Below are positions 32,942-44,135 of a stretch of DNA of 64,000 nt, one piece after another (position 1 is the first letter of the stretch; every line of letters starts with the position of its first letter). The notes under the pieces were generated by a model. That model was not told the DNA's origin, made no database searches, and saw nothing but the letters and a program-made list of their open reading frames with translations. This DNA comes from Haliclona indistincta (lineage: Eukaryota > Porifera > Demospongiae > Haplosclerida > Chalinidae): NCBI GenBank assembly GCA_964017065.1, contig OZ024788.1, forward strand, positions 11,282,457 through 11,346,456, given 5' to 3'. A program made the position numbers and the translations under genes.

Positions 32942-33580
32942 TTATTATGCCGGAATAATTTTGAGAATACGTAATAGCAGGAGCGCATAATGAGAGTGAG
33001 CGCGGTAAGAAGGCAGGAGCGGGACACTCCCACGCACTTGATTAAAAATTGCACCTCCACACATGATGGCCGTGTTTCTAAAGATAGACTTGTGATGGCC
33101 GACGGTACGCGTATACGTACAGTTTCGTATTGGATGGACTCTGGCCTTCTAGAAGGTAAGAAGCAGCTTTCCACTATCCCAGGACAATCATGCTTGTTCG
33201 CTAGCTCGAGTAGATACTGTTAAAGCAAGAAACGAGTCGAATTCGTGATGGTGGACCGTCATGCTGTTTCTCTACAGCTGGTATACGAGCATGCACATGG
33301 AGATCGTCTGCGCATCATCGCGGGTGTAGAAAGCTTCTACGAGCTGTTGCTTACCTCAAGGAGCCTCTAACTGCCAAGTTCCATCCAATACGAAACTGTA
33401 CGTACGCGTACCGTCGGCCATCACAAGTCTATCTTTAGAAACACGGCCATCATGTGTGGAGGTGCAATTTTTAATCAAGTGCGTGGGAGTGTCCCGCTCC
33501 TGCCTTCTTACCGCGCTCACTCTCATTATGCGCTCCTGGTAATAGGCAATGAAAAGAATTTGAGAATATTCTGGAATAAT
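32942..33580. repeat. Inverted repeat in front of the hAT-like frame
   Basis: Arms at about 32942-33140 and 33385-33580 (best over 150 bases: 'aagaaggcaggagcgggaca', 'ttgattaaaaattgcacctc', 'gtgatggccgacggtacgcg' and complements) surround a spacer of about 245 bases. It may be the 5' subterminal hairpin of the transposon whose reading frame follows, or a nested foldback. Confidence 0.8.
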
Positions 33581-33624
33581 TGGTCAAATTTTGATCTACG
33601 TCAAGAACAAGCGCTAAGTCAACT

Positions 33625-34478
33625 ATGGCAGCTAAAACTGTCTCAGTAGAAGCAGCAATAGAAGAGTTGACGGGGCCCATGAGAGAGAATGGTGACGCCG
33701 ATTACGAACTGTCTCTGAGTGATAGCGAAGAGGAAACCAGTGCAAACGATATGAATCATCAGACGATCAAACAGGATCAGAGAATCATGTTGCTACCCGC
33801 AATGCAACGCCAACAGCTGTTAAACAAGCTGCAGCACCTAGTATTCTTACCATGCTACGTCCTCCAAGCCCTTCTCAACTTTCAAGGAAACGGACAATCG
33901 ATCGTAATCCGCCTCCCAATTAGGGAAAGAAGCGGGCCAAAGGTTCCAATCCTAACAGTGATCCAAAATCAATCAAGCCTGAACATCGAGTCAAGGATGC
34001 ACGGTATGCTAAAGAATGTTTAACTGTCTCTAATACAAGAAGTTATTTTGTCGTGCCTGCCGAGAAGAGATCTCAGTTAAAACCAGCGTTATCAACAACC
34101 ACATCAAATCAGCTAAGCATACCTCCAATAAAAGTTAAGCTTGAAAAAAGGCAAAGAAATGATGTAGAAATTGTGGAGGCAATGAAGGTTTATGACAGGG
34201 CTGAAAATCCTATTTGTGAAACATTGCCCGAAGCCCATCGTTTGTATCGCTTAAAAGTTGTTCGTACATTCTTGCTGGCTGGAGTGCCTTTAACTAAATT
34301 AAATATGTTCAAGGATTTGCTTGAAGAATACGCATATCGTTTAACCGATCGCCGGCATATGTCAGACATGATTCCATTTATTCTCCAACAAGAAAAAGAC
34401 CTAGTAAAAAGAGAAATGAATGGCAAGCATGTTTCTATCGTATTTGATGGAACAAGTGTTGCATTGAAATTCCAATAG
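33625..34478 (+). pseudogene. hAT/THAP-like transposase, N-terminal part, decayed
   Basis: An acidic N-terminus (SLSDSEEE) is followed, after a frameshift near 33800, by NLS-like basic stretches and then an open frame with 'KVVRTFLLAGVPLTKLNMF', 'LTDRRHMSDMIPFILQQE' and 'GKHVSIVFDGTS'. The last motif resembles the start of the catalytic RNase-H fold in hAT-like transposases, where an Asp follows a beta strand. An in-frame TAG lies near 33919. The frame ends at 34478 where lectin L3 promoter sequence begins, so most of the catalytic part is absent. The family call rests on motif memory and is moderate. Confidence 0.6.
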
Positions 34479-34498
34479 AATTATACCAACTGATACAG

Positions 34499-34506
34499 TA
34501 TATAAG
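34499..34506 (+). promoter_or_regulatory. TATA box of lectin copy L3
   Basis: TATATAAG lies 72 bases before the L3 start codon. The conserved promoter block begins immediately after the transposase-like frame is cut, at 'gaaattccaatagaattata'. Confidence 0.7.
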
Positions 34507-34577
34507 CAGCTCAGCATCACTAGGTCAAGACACCAATGATCACAAGTAACTCAGGAAATCCATAGAATCTCGAAAGA

Positions 34578-35323
34578 ATGGCTTTTCTTGTTCTTCTTGC
34601 TGTCCTTGGTGTTATAGGCACCTCAATGTCGTCTCCTGTTACTTTTCCTACAGAGGATCAATTGTCTAGTATCTTTTTAAAGCTAGTCTGGAGTCAGGAA
34701 GAAATCGTGAGAGCATTGAGCGTGAGAGAAAATGTGACCTTCAGCAGTGATGTCAGAATGACAAGGTGCTGAAAATATAGATACAGCAACAATAATAAAT
34801 GTCTGTTTTATTATTATAGTGCTTGTTCTGAAACTGGCACATTTGGTGGAGGAGGTGGTAGACCATTCAATGATCCTTGTGAATCATCAACCAGGATTAA
34901 TAGGATCGTGGTTTCTACTGGTACAGTGAGGTACACCTGTTCTGATTATAATTGTCTCCAATCACTTGAAGTAACATACAGGTATGGGGTAGAGATATAG
35001 TTTGTACCTCACTCTATTCTTATCTAGTAATGGTGAAAAGAAATTCCACGGGCAGAGGTATAATTCCGGTTCAACCACCTCTATTGTTGATCTTTCTGAT
35101 TATGATTTGGTTGTCTTGGCTGGGAGGTTTGGATCTATCATTGACCAAATAGCATTCGTTGGAATAAACAGTAATTCTAAAAAACCACAGTCATGTATTT
35201 GGACCATACGGTGGTAATGGAGGAGCACCTGCTTTCTTGATAGGAAGGCTGATAAAGTCATTCTATGGTGGTGAAGGAGCTGCAATTGATCGAATTGGAG
35301 GCAGAGGATTGCCAATCATCTAA
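34578..35323 (+). pseudogene. Jacalin-type lectin copy L3, one-base frameshift
   Basis: Exons 34578-34765, 34820-34981 and 35028-35323 keep signal peptide, splice sites and most of the lectin domain (GGGGGRPFNDPC, GSIIDQIAFVG). In exon 3 the frame is lost at an A6 run (about 35178-35183), giving an early end at 35217. The shifted frame then carries FGPYGGNGG and 'FYGGEGAAIDRIGGRG' to a normal stop at 35323. Removing a single A would restore the reading, so it is either a very young pseudogene or an assembly error. Another difference from L2 is 'VRENVTFSSD' in the linker. Confidence 0.8.
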
Positions 35324-35576
35324 TAACCTGCTGTATTATAGCTGGTGTTGTCTACTAGTAGTTACTTATTCTAAGTATAGCTATTAATACTTATTATCCA
35401 GACTGAGTTCTGTGAGTAATAATTGAGTAAAGTGGTTAATAGTCTAAACTACATCAATAGCAGAAGCTATGTATAAGTATTAATAATTATATATAATGGC
35501 TCTCCTATGCCTCAAATTTGATAGCTACAATGTTTGAGTAGTAATACCATGGAATGCAAATGTGTACTTAATTAGG

Positions 35577-36119
35577 TTCACCACCGTATGACCCAAATAC
35601 ATTCATATTTCCATAGCGCTATGTTACGAAGATCCAAGATCCAATTTATGACAAGAGAGGTCAATGGTAATGGTAGTACCTGTTCCAACCCCATGCAACC
35701 TTTCACGACCATCACTAGATGATAAGAATAGAGTTTTAAGAATAACAAACTAAAGCTCGTGCGTACATGCCAGCTAACCCTCAATTTTTTATGAGGGAAT
35801 GATCACAGCCACTCACTGAACCAGTAGTAACCCTGATCGTCTTCATCTTAATCGTGGTGGTATAGGGTCACAAGGATCGTTGAAAATGATTGAGCATGTG
35901 GATGCCCTTCACCAATTAGGCCAAGTTCAACACAAGAAAAACTGTATAAATACTGTGAATTGCTATCATTAACAGCATAACTATGATTATTTTTTGTTCA
36001 GCGCCTTGTCACTATTGCATTATTCTCGCAATATCCAGCCTAACTATATTATTCTAGACAATTGTGGGAGGAGAGGACATTGAGGTGCCTATATCGCTGA
36101 GGACAGCAAGAAGAACCAT
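35577..36119 (-). pseudogene. Jacalin-type lectin copy L4, inverted and decayed
   Basis: Read on minus, all three exons can be recognised: the start MVLLAVL.. followed by 'ataggcacctcaatgtcctc', an exon 2 remnant ('tcaacgatccttgtgaccct') and an exon 3 remnant ('gatggtcgtgaaaggttgca' to 'gtatttgggtcatacggtgg'). There are several frameshifts. It is the most diverged copy and the only one on minus. Confidence 0.75.
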
Positions 36120-36203
36120 TCTTAAGATACTGCATGCAGCAGCTGTAAAATCCTTTAGTCGCTAGTAATTGTTGCTTGTCGTCTTGAGCTAGTGATGTGA
36201 GCT

Positions 36204-36211
36204 GCTTTTAT
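36204..36211 (-). promoter_or_regulatory. TATA-like box of lectin copy L4
   Basis: On minus, TATAAAAG followed by 'cagctcacatcactagctca' corresponds to the conserved TATATAAG and start-site block of the other lectin copies. Confidence 0.55.
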
Positions 36212-36279
36212 ACAGTTATCTTATCATCATATCAGTTGGTAGTCCTCAATGTAACTCAATAAATTTAGGAAGCCGTAAT

Positions 36280-36560
36280 TTTTAGTATGATATAGTGTTG
36301 ATTAGACACGCTGACTCCTTCTCAGTGGATCAGACATGCAGTGCTCAGTTGTGCTTCATAACCTCTTTCAGTAGACGATAACAATTAATGATTTATGATT
36401 TGTGGTTGACAGGTCCGGTCTGTAAGGAATACCATACTATTTTGCAGTAGAATTTTTTTTGTGCATTACAGACTATTCGGTAAAATTTTATCAGCAAACA
36501 AGATATAGCCCAATATCGCTGATTCACATCTTGCGCATTCGCGAAAATTTCTTGCTATAA
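36280..36560. repeat. Lectin-flank segmental repeat, copy 2
   Basis: Matches 29210-29480 ('gatcagacatgcagtgctca', 'tcgctgattcacatcttg'). It lies upstream of copy L5, as copy 1 lies upstream of L2. Confidence 0.65.
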
Positions 36561-36965
36561 TTAAGGTATGTTTTACCTCAGTGTTTGTCAAAAGCCATAA
36601 GCTTCTATTGGCCTCCTAGCTATGACTAATCCTGGATGATACTTATTATCTATGGTTGAATCACTTTGGAACTATGAATACCTGCATGTTGTGAGTCAGA
36701 TTTAGTGGATGTGCAATAAATTGACTAAATAAAATGTATGAATGCAGAATTTGTAAGGCTCGCACTCACGCCCTGATGGCTATGAGGATAATTACAGCTA
36801 CCTATAAGCTTAATATGCGTCAGCAATTAATTGAGCACCTGTGATGCATGATATACTGATATACATTCTTTGTAGCCAAATTTCGGCTACTATAATAAAG
36901 GAATCAAGCACCTGATTCAATAGTGTTACATTGAAATTCCAATAGAATTATACCAACTGATATGG

Positions 36966-36973
36966 TATATAAG
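36966..36973 (+). promoter_or_regulatory. TATA box of lectin copy L5
   Basis: TATATAAG in the same block as the other copies, 86 bases before the ATG. A single 'cggctactataataa' unit like that of the 30 kb satellite lies about 80 bases upstream. Confidence 0.65.
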
Positions 36974-37051
36974 CAGCTCACTCAGCATCACTTGCTCAAG
37001 ACACCACTAAGGATCACAAGTGACTCAGGGAATCCATAGAATCTCGAAAGG

Positions 37052-37480
37052 ATGGCTGTTGTTCTTCATCTTGCTGTCCTTGGTGTTATAGGCACCTCAA
37101 TGTCGTCTCCTGTTACTTTTCCTACGGAGGATCCATTGTCTAGTATATTTTCTAAGGTAGGCTGCAGTCAGGACGAAATCGTGAGAGCATTATCCAATGA
37201 AAATGTGACCTAAGTAATGCCAGAATGACAAGGAGCTGGAAATGATACAGTAACCTAACTCTCTGTTTTATAGTAATATAGTACTTGTTCTGAAACATTT
37301 GGTGGAGGAGGTGGTAGACCATTCAATGATCCTTGTGAATCATCAACCAGGCTTAATAGGATCGTGATTTCTACTGGTGAAGTGATTCACACCTGTTCTA
37401 ACAATGGAGTGGAAGAAAACCAATTCTGCTCTGAACGGGTTGTAGGTCAGCAATGGAGGACCACATACTGCACTGCAGCA
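37052..37480 (+). pseudogene. Lectin copy L5 fused to a TRAF relic
   Basis: Exon 1 has an early stop ('aatgtgacctaa'). Exon 2 runs to 'acacctgttctaa' at 37402. There the sequence switches without a splice site to 'caatggagtggaagaaaacc' and 'gaggaccacatactgcactg', which are TRAF start and zinc-finger blocks. The same switch is seen in L1 but at a different base, so a TRAF relic was present next to the ancestral unit or recombination recurred. Confidence 0.75.
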
Positions 37481-38094
37481 AGCGATGATCGGCGCATGCG
37501 CGCGAGGGTTACGCGTATTAACCCTCGCGAGGGTTACGGTACTTGCCGTTTTCGTTCATTCTGTCCATCGAGCTACGAAGATCAGTCTACGCATCGTCAA
37601 GGTTATGAACATGATAAGCAATACAATGGCTTGCAATGTGACCCGTGGATTTTGCTAAAGTTGTTTCGTTCTTGAATTATGGTTGGCCGAGTCACCTTGA
37701 CTGCCATCCTAGACTTCTCTGACAACAAAACCCCCATAGTTGACTACCTAGGTACTTGCAGATTTTATCTAAACTGCTGGACAGCTCTGACGGTGGGTAG
37801 ATATCAAAGCCTACATGTACTATAGCTAGCAGGTTGGCGCTATCGCTGGTCTATACCATGACCTAACACTATATACAATGTGCATCACACGCCGAGGGTT
37901 TTGTGAAATCTGTTCTTCGTTCGTTCATTCATTCTGTCCAATGAGCTTCAGAGACAGTCGCTCACTTATGAAACTATGAGTGAAGGTATGAACAGGCTTA
38001 CGTAGTACGACAATGGCAAGTTGCAATTTGACACGTGGATTTTGCTAAAGTGCTTTCGTTCTTGAGTGCCACCGAGGTTTTTGTGAAATCTTTT

Positions 38095-38170
38095 CATTTA
38101 TGATTATGAGCATTGTGGCTATTTTAAATATTTCGACTGTACAGCATTACCCAGTGTGTGAACAGTAAAC
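38095..38170 (+). pseudogene. TRAF zinc-finger relic
   Basis: 'atgattatgagcattgtggc', 'acagcattacccagtgtgtg' and 'aacag' correspond to TRAF zinc-finger codons. A sister relic lies at 27915-27995, and the sequences before both (27340-27910 and 37480-38090) are also alike, which shows a duplicated segment. Confidence 0.7.
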
Positions 38171-38499
38171 CAAATTTGGGATGTTATTGAGGGAAAGTGG
38201 TCATCGCCCATTGTCACTTAATAACATTATAACATTCCAATTTTGCTGATAACGATTGATACAAGACACAGTCACTGGGTCGTCTAGAGCAGGTTAATGT
38301 GCTGTAATCCTGCATCGCTGTGTTGTTGACGTCACGAATTTAGTAGCCGGAATTTGGCTACAAAGTTATGTAGATCAGTATATAGATCATGCTTCGAAGA
38401 TGCTCAATTAAATACTGACACTCGTGGGTAGCTATCCTGGCAATTCTTTATGTCAAGTCATTCAAGCCTTCTTATAACCATTATTAACTGAAAATTTTC

Positions 38500-38800
38500 A
38501 GAGTGATTGATTTTAGCCGTAATCTTTATTATGTTGGACTTGCTGGCTCCTTTGTGGATCAGACATGCAGTGCTCAGTTCTGCTTCAGAATTTTCTTTCA
38601 GTAGCAATCAACAACCACTCTGAAGAAAGTGCACATGATTAATGATTTAGTTGTCAGATCTGTAAGGAATACCGTATATTCTCTGTAGAAATGTTTTGTG
38701 AATTACATGCGAAAATTTTATCCACGAATGTACTTGACAAAGATAGTCCAATAGCGCTTATTCAAATCTCGCGAAAATTTCCCGCTGTATGATATGCATT
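38500..38800. repeat. Lectin-flank segmental repeat, copy 3
   Basis: 'ttgctggctcctttgtggat', 'cagacatgcagtgctcag' and 'gacaaagatagtccaatagc' match copy 1. No lectin exon follows in this unit. Confidence 0.65.
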
Positions 38801-39279
38801 AGCTAGGCTGTGTTTGTCAACAGCCATAAGCTCCTATAGGCTTGCTAGCTATGAAAAATCCAGGATGATACTTATTGGTTGAATCACTCTGGTATATTGA
38901 AGACCTGCATGCAACCGATGAATATACAGGGAAATACATGTATATTTCCCTGAAGGTGCCTTTGATCTTTGAGGCTGCTATGCATGGTACAAGAGGATAT
39001 TATAGCTACCTGTAAGTTTAGTAAGTGTCAGTAATTAATTGAGCATCTCAATGTAACACCATTAAATCATGTGCTTGATTCCTTATTAGTAGCCGTCACT
39101 AGCCGGAATTTGGCTACTGTACAAAGTTATGTAGATCAATAGATCATGCTTTATATAGATGCTCAATTAATTACTGACACTTGTGGTTAGCTATCCTGGT
39201 ATAGTCAATTCTTCATGTCAAGTCATTCAAGCCTACTTATAAACATTATTATAAATTTCAAGTGATAAATTTTAGCCTT

Positions 39280-39550
39280 AATTTTACTATGATAGTTTTG
39301 ATTAGACTTGCTGACTTCTTTGTGGATCAGACGTTCAGTGCTCAGTTCTGCTTCGGAACCTCTTTCAGTAGAAATCAATAGCCATGCACTCTGGAGAAGG
39401 TGGACAATGAATGATTGTATTATTTCGCAGCAGAAAGTTTTTGCAAATTACAGACTATTTGTGAAAATTTTATCCACGAACTATGTAGTTGACAAAAATT
39501 AATAGCTAATATTCATCTTGCACAATAACGAAAATTTCTTCTGCGAAAAT
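39280..39550. repeat. Lectin-flank segmental repeat, copy 4
   Basis: 'gtggatcagacgttcagtgc', 'cctctttcagtagaaatcaa' and 'tctggagaaggtggacaatg' match copy 1. No lectin exon follows. Confidence 0.65.
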
Positions 39551-39954
39551 CTCCTGCTGTACGGTATGTGTTTGTCAATAGCCATACATGTAAGCTCCTA
39601 TAGGCTTGCTATCTACGACTAATTTTTTTCCATACCTGTTGGCAGCGAAATTGCTCGTTTGAGGCAGCTAAGAAGTGACTGGTTGCCTCATTGTACTTAT
39701 TAGTCAACGAAGATTACCCTAGATGCTCTATGCCTTCGATGAATCTGAGCATACTGCACTACTGCCATATTGATCATGTGCTCAACGGCGCGCTTGTCAT
39801 GTGAATTTGCATTTGAATTGAAAATAAGGCGATCTGACTGGTCATTTCCATTTTTGAGAATGAAACGTCACTAAGACCGAGAAAAGTCGAGCTGTTTGCC
39901 AGACCCTCTCGGAAGTCGGAAGCATAGCGGAAGAGGTGTGGTCTGGGAACGAGA

Positions 39955-40185
39955 CTATACTTCGTGTCTCCAGGTGAGGCGTCATCTTGCCATGCCACTA
40001 GCAACTGCTTTTATAGTCTTTAATAGTAGACTAATTGTAAGCGCTTACCTCTTAGGATAGCCCTAGGTAGTTAAAATACCACTGATGTCGTCAACAGACA
40101 AGATATACGTGAATTATTGTTTTTAGCCTAAGTGTAGTCGCCATCTTGTTTTCTGCATATGCCACTACCACGTGGCATAATTTGG
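39955..40185 (+). mobile_element. Short dispersed repeat R2, copy 2
   Basis: Matches 25676-25925 along most of its length, including 'tagttaaaataccactgatg' and the closing 'tgccactaccacgtggca' hairpin. Both copies lie on the plus strand. Confidence 0.75.
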
Positions 40186-40189
40186 CAGG

Positions 40190-41053
40190 TGCAGATGAAG
40201 CGTTTTTTTGACCAACACTGAACATAGCTGTTATATGCACCAACAAACATGGGTGTCATTGCAAAATCGACAATGATTTTGGATATCAAAGTGTTTTTCT
40301 TAAAATTAGAAAAAATAATGCAGAAAAATCTTTGTCAGCACCTAGAAGTGGCTTATAAATCCGTGTTCACTCTAAAGTTGATTTATGATGCACATTAGCA
40401 ATCGTCACTATCAATGTGAATTGAATGCGCATGAGGAGCGCTCACACTAGACTCTGGAAACGCAATTAGAACGCCATTTAAGTCGCATGCCAGCTCATGC
40501 GTTGCCATAGCTGTACCCGCTATACTGCTTCCACAGCATCACTTATGGACAAAAAACACTGCCAGAGGACGAATACACGAGCGTCGAGAACAAAGAGACC
40601 GTCGATCGTCTGCCCAGCAGCAATTTTTTGAAGACATGTATTAATTCATTATTAATGACTTCTTGTAGTGCCCACGCAATTCAGATTGAATCTACATAGT
40701 GGATTGGCTCAATTCTCATTCGATACGCATTAGTGTGAACGCAACCAATTCACATTCAATGTGCATTGAATTCAGTTTCAAGTGCTGGTGTGAACAGGCC
40801 GTCAAGAGTCAAATCTCAGCTGGCAACCTTTGCTGCATGGTTAGCCAGGAGAGATTATTGGATAGAAAATGCGTATCCGTACAATGTCGATTATTCTTTG
40901 GTGTAGAATATTGTGCCACGTTTGAAGCTGCATTATACATTAAGATACACTCGATGATGCATCAGAGCGAGTTTCACATTGCTAGCATTGCTCTTCCACA
41001 AGCTGCAGATAAAGTTGCTCATTAATATTCATAGAACTGGGTATACTGCCACC
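40190..41053. other. Transposon-like sequence without assigned gene
   Basis: Contains repeated short words of an element-like kind ('aatgtgaattgaatgcgcat', 'attcacattcaatgtgcatt', 'gtgtgaac') in direct and inverted order. The frame at 40699-41025 has no recognisable features. Confidence 0.4.
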
Positions 41054-41705
41054 TTAAGGTTACGGGATACTTACGCCCACGCACGCACAAGCAGGAAAAG
41101 TTGTCCGGAAAAAACGCTAGTAGTATTGCGCGTGTAGCTTTAGTTGAAATCAGCTTGGCTTTTCCAGTCGAAGCCAAGACTTTGCTTAGCTCTCTGCAAA
41201 AGAAGTAGCCAGGTGCGTTATGAGAGAGCTAGACTAGGTGCACGAAGCAACGTAGCGTCTTCTCAGCTAAAAAATCAAAAATCTCGACTTTGGCTCGCAG
41301 CAGCACGGCTAGACTAGGTGTGCAACTAGACATATTAGTTATCTAGTGACTGACGTAGAGCTTTCATAACATTTATTCTCCATAGCAAAATGATGATACT
41401 TTATGGTAGCTCATCGGTTAAAATATAGCGTAGTAAGAATGTATAGATGAGAATTTTAGCGCAGTATCGGCAGGAAGCCAAAATGTCTCTACGTCAGTCA
41501 CTTTTTACATCTTTTAGGCTTTTAATTCTGGCAAGAACAAAGTCATAGCAGTTCTGCACACGCTTATTTTTGATTTTTAAGATGCCAACTGCTAGCTGGC
41601 GCTTGCTTGTACCGAACGCTTGTAAAGTTGTCAATAAAAAATTGTAAATTGCGCAAAATAAGAATTAAAATTTATACGGTCACCGTAGGTATCCCGTAAC
41701 CTTAA
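41054..41705. mobile_element. TTAA-flanked inverted-repeat element (piggyBac-type MITE)
   Basis: TTAA at both ends (41054-41057, 41702-41705) directly flanks GGTTACGGGATACTTACG and its near-complement CGTAGGTATCCCGTAACC. The size is 652 bases, with no transposase. TTAA target duplication plus short inverted ends is the pattern of piggyBac-related elements. Confidence 0.85.
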
Positions 41706-41833
41706 CAAATGGAAAAAATCCCTTACAAAAATTCTGTATGAAATCCCAGTATGATGCCAAATTGTATCATTAGGGCTTAAAATGGTAAAACAACAAACAT
41801 TGTTCAATTGACAATAATTATTGTTACTAGTAC

Positions 41834-42108
41834 CTGTAGTTTCATTATGGTCTCAGGATCCGTTGACTGAGTCTTATCAATCCCAGTCATCCATAATTCC
41901 TCTTCTGCTTGGTGTTGATGACTACTCTTACTCTTCATCCACTTGCTATTAGTGATAAGTTCACTGAAGTGGTTATAGTCGAACTGCAAGTAATTTTGAT
42001 ATGCTTGTAGGTAGCACTTTACAATAACATCATACTGTACCTCTGCTAATGCGGCCAAGTACTTTTCAAACCTTTCCATGTTGAGAACACCATTGATGTT
42101 TATATACC
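41834..42108 (-). CDS. Orphan internal exon, unknown protein
   Basis: A 275-base segment on minus with a good acceptor (CATAACTCAG ending at 42109) and donor (CTACAG/GTACTAG), open throughout. It encodes about 91 residues, helical in look (RFEKYLAALAEVQYDVIVKC, then YQNYLQFDYNHFSEL) and hydrophilic at the end. No partner exons could be placed: upstream are hairpins, downstream a TTAA element. I do not recognise it. It may be an exon of a gene with long introns full of repeats, or a stranded fragment. Confidence 0.45.
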
Positions 42109-42429
42109 CTGAGTTATGGAATAATAAAAGTTCATGTAGTAACCTAGCCCTTTGTAATGTGACTGCAAAAACTTAAGGTGGTGGACGGTGGTGGTGGATA
42201 ACCAAAAATAATGATATTCATGATTTTCTGTAGACTTATTTTCAAGGTAAGACAGCAGTTTTAGCTTTACTTGCATTGTGTTTGGTGCTGTCTAGTGCAA
42301 GCAAGAGCTTATAATTAACGAGAGTGTCAAATGTAGCATACCCTCATGTATAAAGTAACATGACACACACATGAGCTGAATCCTGCTGCTCCATAGGGGC
42401 GCATTCAGTGCGGATTGATGGCTGTACTA

Positions 42430-42610
42430 AGTATAAGTTATTGCACTCGCAAGAGGGCAATAACCTACATTATAGACCGCGGGAAAGTCGAGTTGCCCGA
42501 GCAACGGTCGAGGGCGCAGCCCGAGACCGTTCGAGGGTTACTCGACTTTCCCAAGGTCTATAATGTTGGTTATTGCCCGAGCTGTGCAGTGCAATAACTG
42601 ACTTATATTA
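42430..42610. repeat. Long hairpin with GGGCGCAGCCC centre
   Basis: 'ataagttattgcactcgcaa', 'cctacattatagacc' and 'gggaaagtcgagt' pair with complements around GGGCGCAGCCC. A part of one arm ('caataacctacattatagac') recurs at 42722-42742. Confidence 0.85.
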
Positions 42611-42902
42611 TAGCCCATCATACTCGCCATCGCCATCCTGTACTCGAAGGCAATCTGCACCAAAATGTTTAAATGTGGACGCTGCGTCAATACTTGTTGC
42701 CATAGCTAAGTTACGCGCGGTCAATAACCTACATTATAGACCGCTAATAGAGCAACCTGATTGGTCAGAGATGACGTACTATAATATAACACAAGTTCAA
42801 TGATGATGTCTGGTGCTTGGCCACGTCCCCTCACAAACGCAAGAAGATGGCATAATTATACTAACAAATTACGGACACATTTACGGCGATTTCTCACGCA
42901 TT

Positions 42903-44135
42903 ACTTTAAAGAAATTAAAAAGATTTCTATCGAAATCAAAAGGATGTAGTGATGAAGAAATCTACCACTGGTTCACAATGTAAACCAACAAGGAACAAGC
43001 ATAGAATGGTAACACGATTGACTTGCTAACAGACCATAGATCCCTACATCAGTGGCTGCTGTGGCCAGACTATAGCTAGTTAAGCTATTTACTGTTGACT
43101 GACACTTTGAATAGAATTCAGCTTGTGACAAAATATTGATCTTATGTACAGCCACAGATGTAGGGATCTATGGTCTGTTAGCAAGTCAATCGTGTTACCA
43201 TTCTATGCTTGTTCCTTGTTGGTTTACATTGTGAACCAGTGGTAGATTTCTTCATCACTACATCCTTTTGATTTCGATAGAAATCTTTTTAATTTCTTGT
43301 TTGTGTCCTTTTTTCTTTTTAGTGAAGTGCAGTTCAATATCATGCATGTACGGAGAAGTCTTTGTTTCCACCATTAGTTTAGTATTCCTGTTGTTGATGG
43401 CTTTTCTTAAACTTGTAATATATCAGGTCTGCCTAGTCGCCTACGCATGCATGCAGTGCATACGAGCCCCGCCCACACTTGTTTGTAGATCTACACGGCG
43501 GTTATAACTATCTGGCAAGTGCAGAATGGCGATCCTACACGAGCTTACCGTTCTTCGAAGACTCCAGACAAATGCCGGGTGTGTGTTCTCCGTGATAGTG
43601 ATCCAATCATCCACACGGCGCAGCGATACTTTAGCTGCTTGGTCACGTGCACTACCCATTGCTAATTGGTCACGTGCGTATTGCGCAATCACAATAATGG
43701 CGTCTAACACTAAGCTGACAATGGATCACGATCGAGAAATCGCGGAACTTAGATCGCCGTTACGCTAAAAACAAAGCTCAAAAGGCACATGCCAGGAGAA
43801 TTTCATGACTGTTCGTGGATGTTTTGGTCTCGGCACTGCTCGCGTAAAGGCGCTAGGCGAGTGGAAGAAAGAAGAAGAAAGAAAGAAGAAAACGAAGATG
43901 ACGAAACTCGATTTTCACCGTTTCCAGGTTCGTCACTTTAGTAACAATTTCGAGCAATCTCCTTGCTAATGTAAGATGGGGCAACGTCAGAGAGCAGATC
44001 TAAGTGTCTAAAGACGTCTAAAATTCAACACCAGGCGAAATATCAGCGCTTGAACGCTAATACATTGTATGTAGCCGCCATCTTGTTTTCTCGTTCATCC
44101 CTACATAGGGAGACACTACCGTGTCTCCCTAATAC
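42903..44135 (+). mobile_element. Composite foldback repeat R1, copy 2
   Basis: The arms at about 42905-43070 and 43145-43300 differ from other copies at matching positions in both arms ('gtagtgatgaagaaatctac' pairs with 'gatttcttcatcactac'). The shared tail runs 43300-44135, ending in the hairpin GGGAGACACTACCGTGTCTC at 44109. There is no conserved long reading frame. Confidence 0.85.

Noticed and set aside
40699..41025. 108-residue frame on plus
   Set aside because: There is no recognisable motif or splice context, and it lies in element-like repeated sequence.
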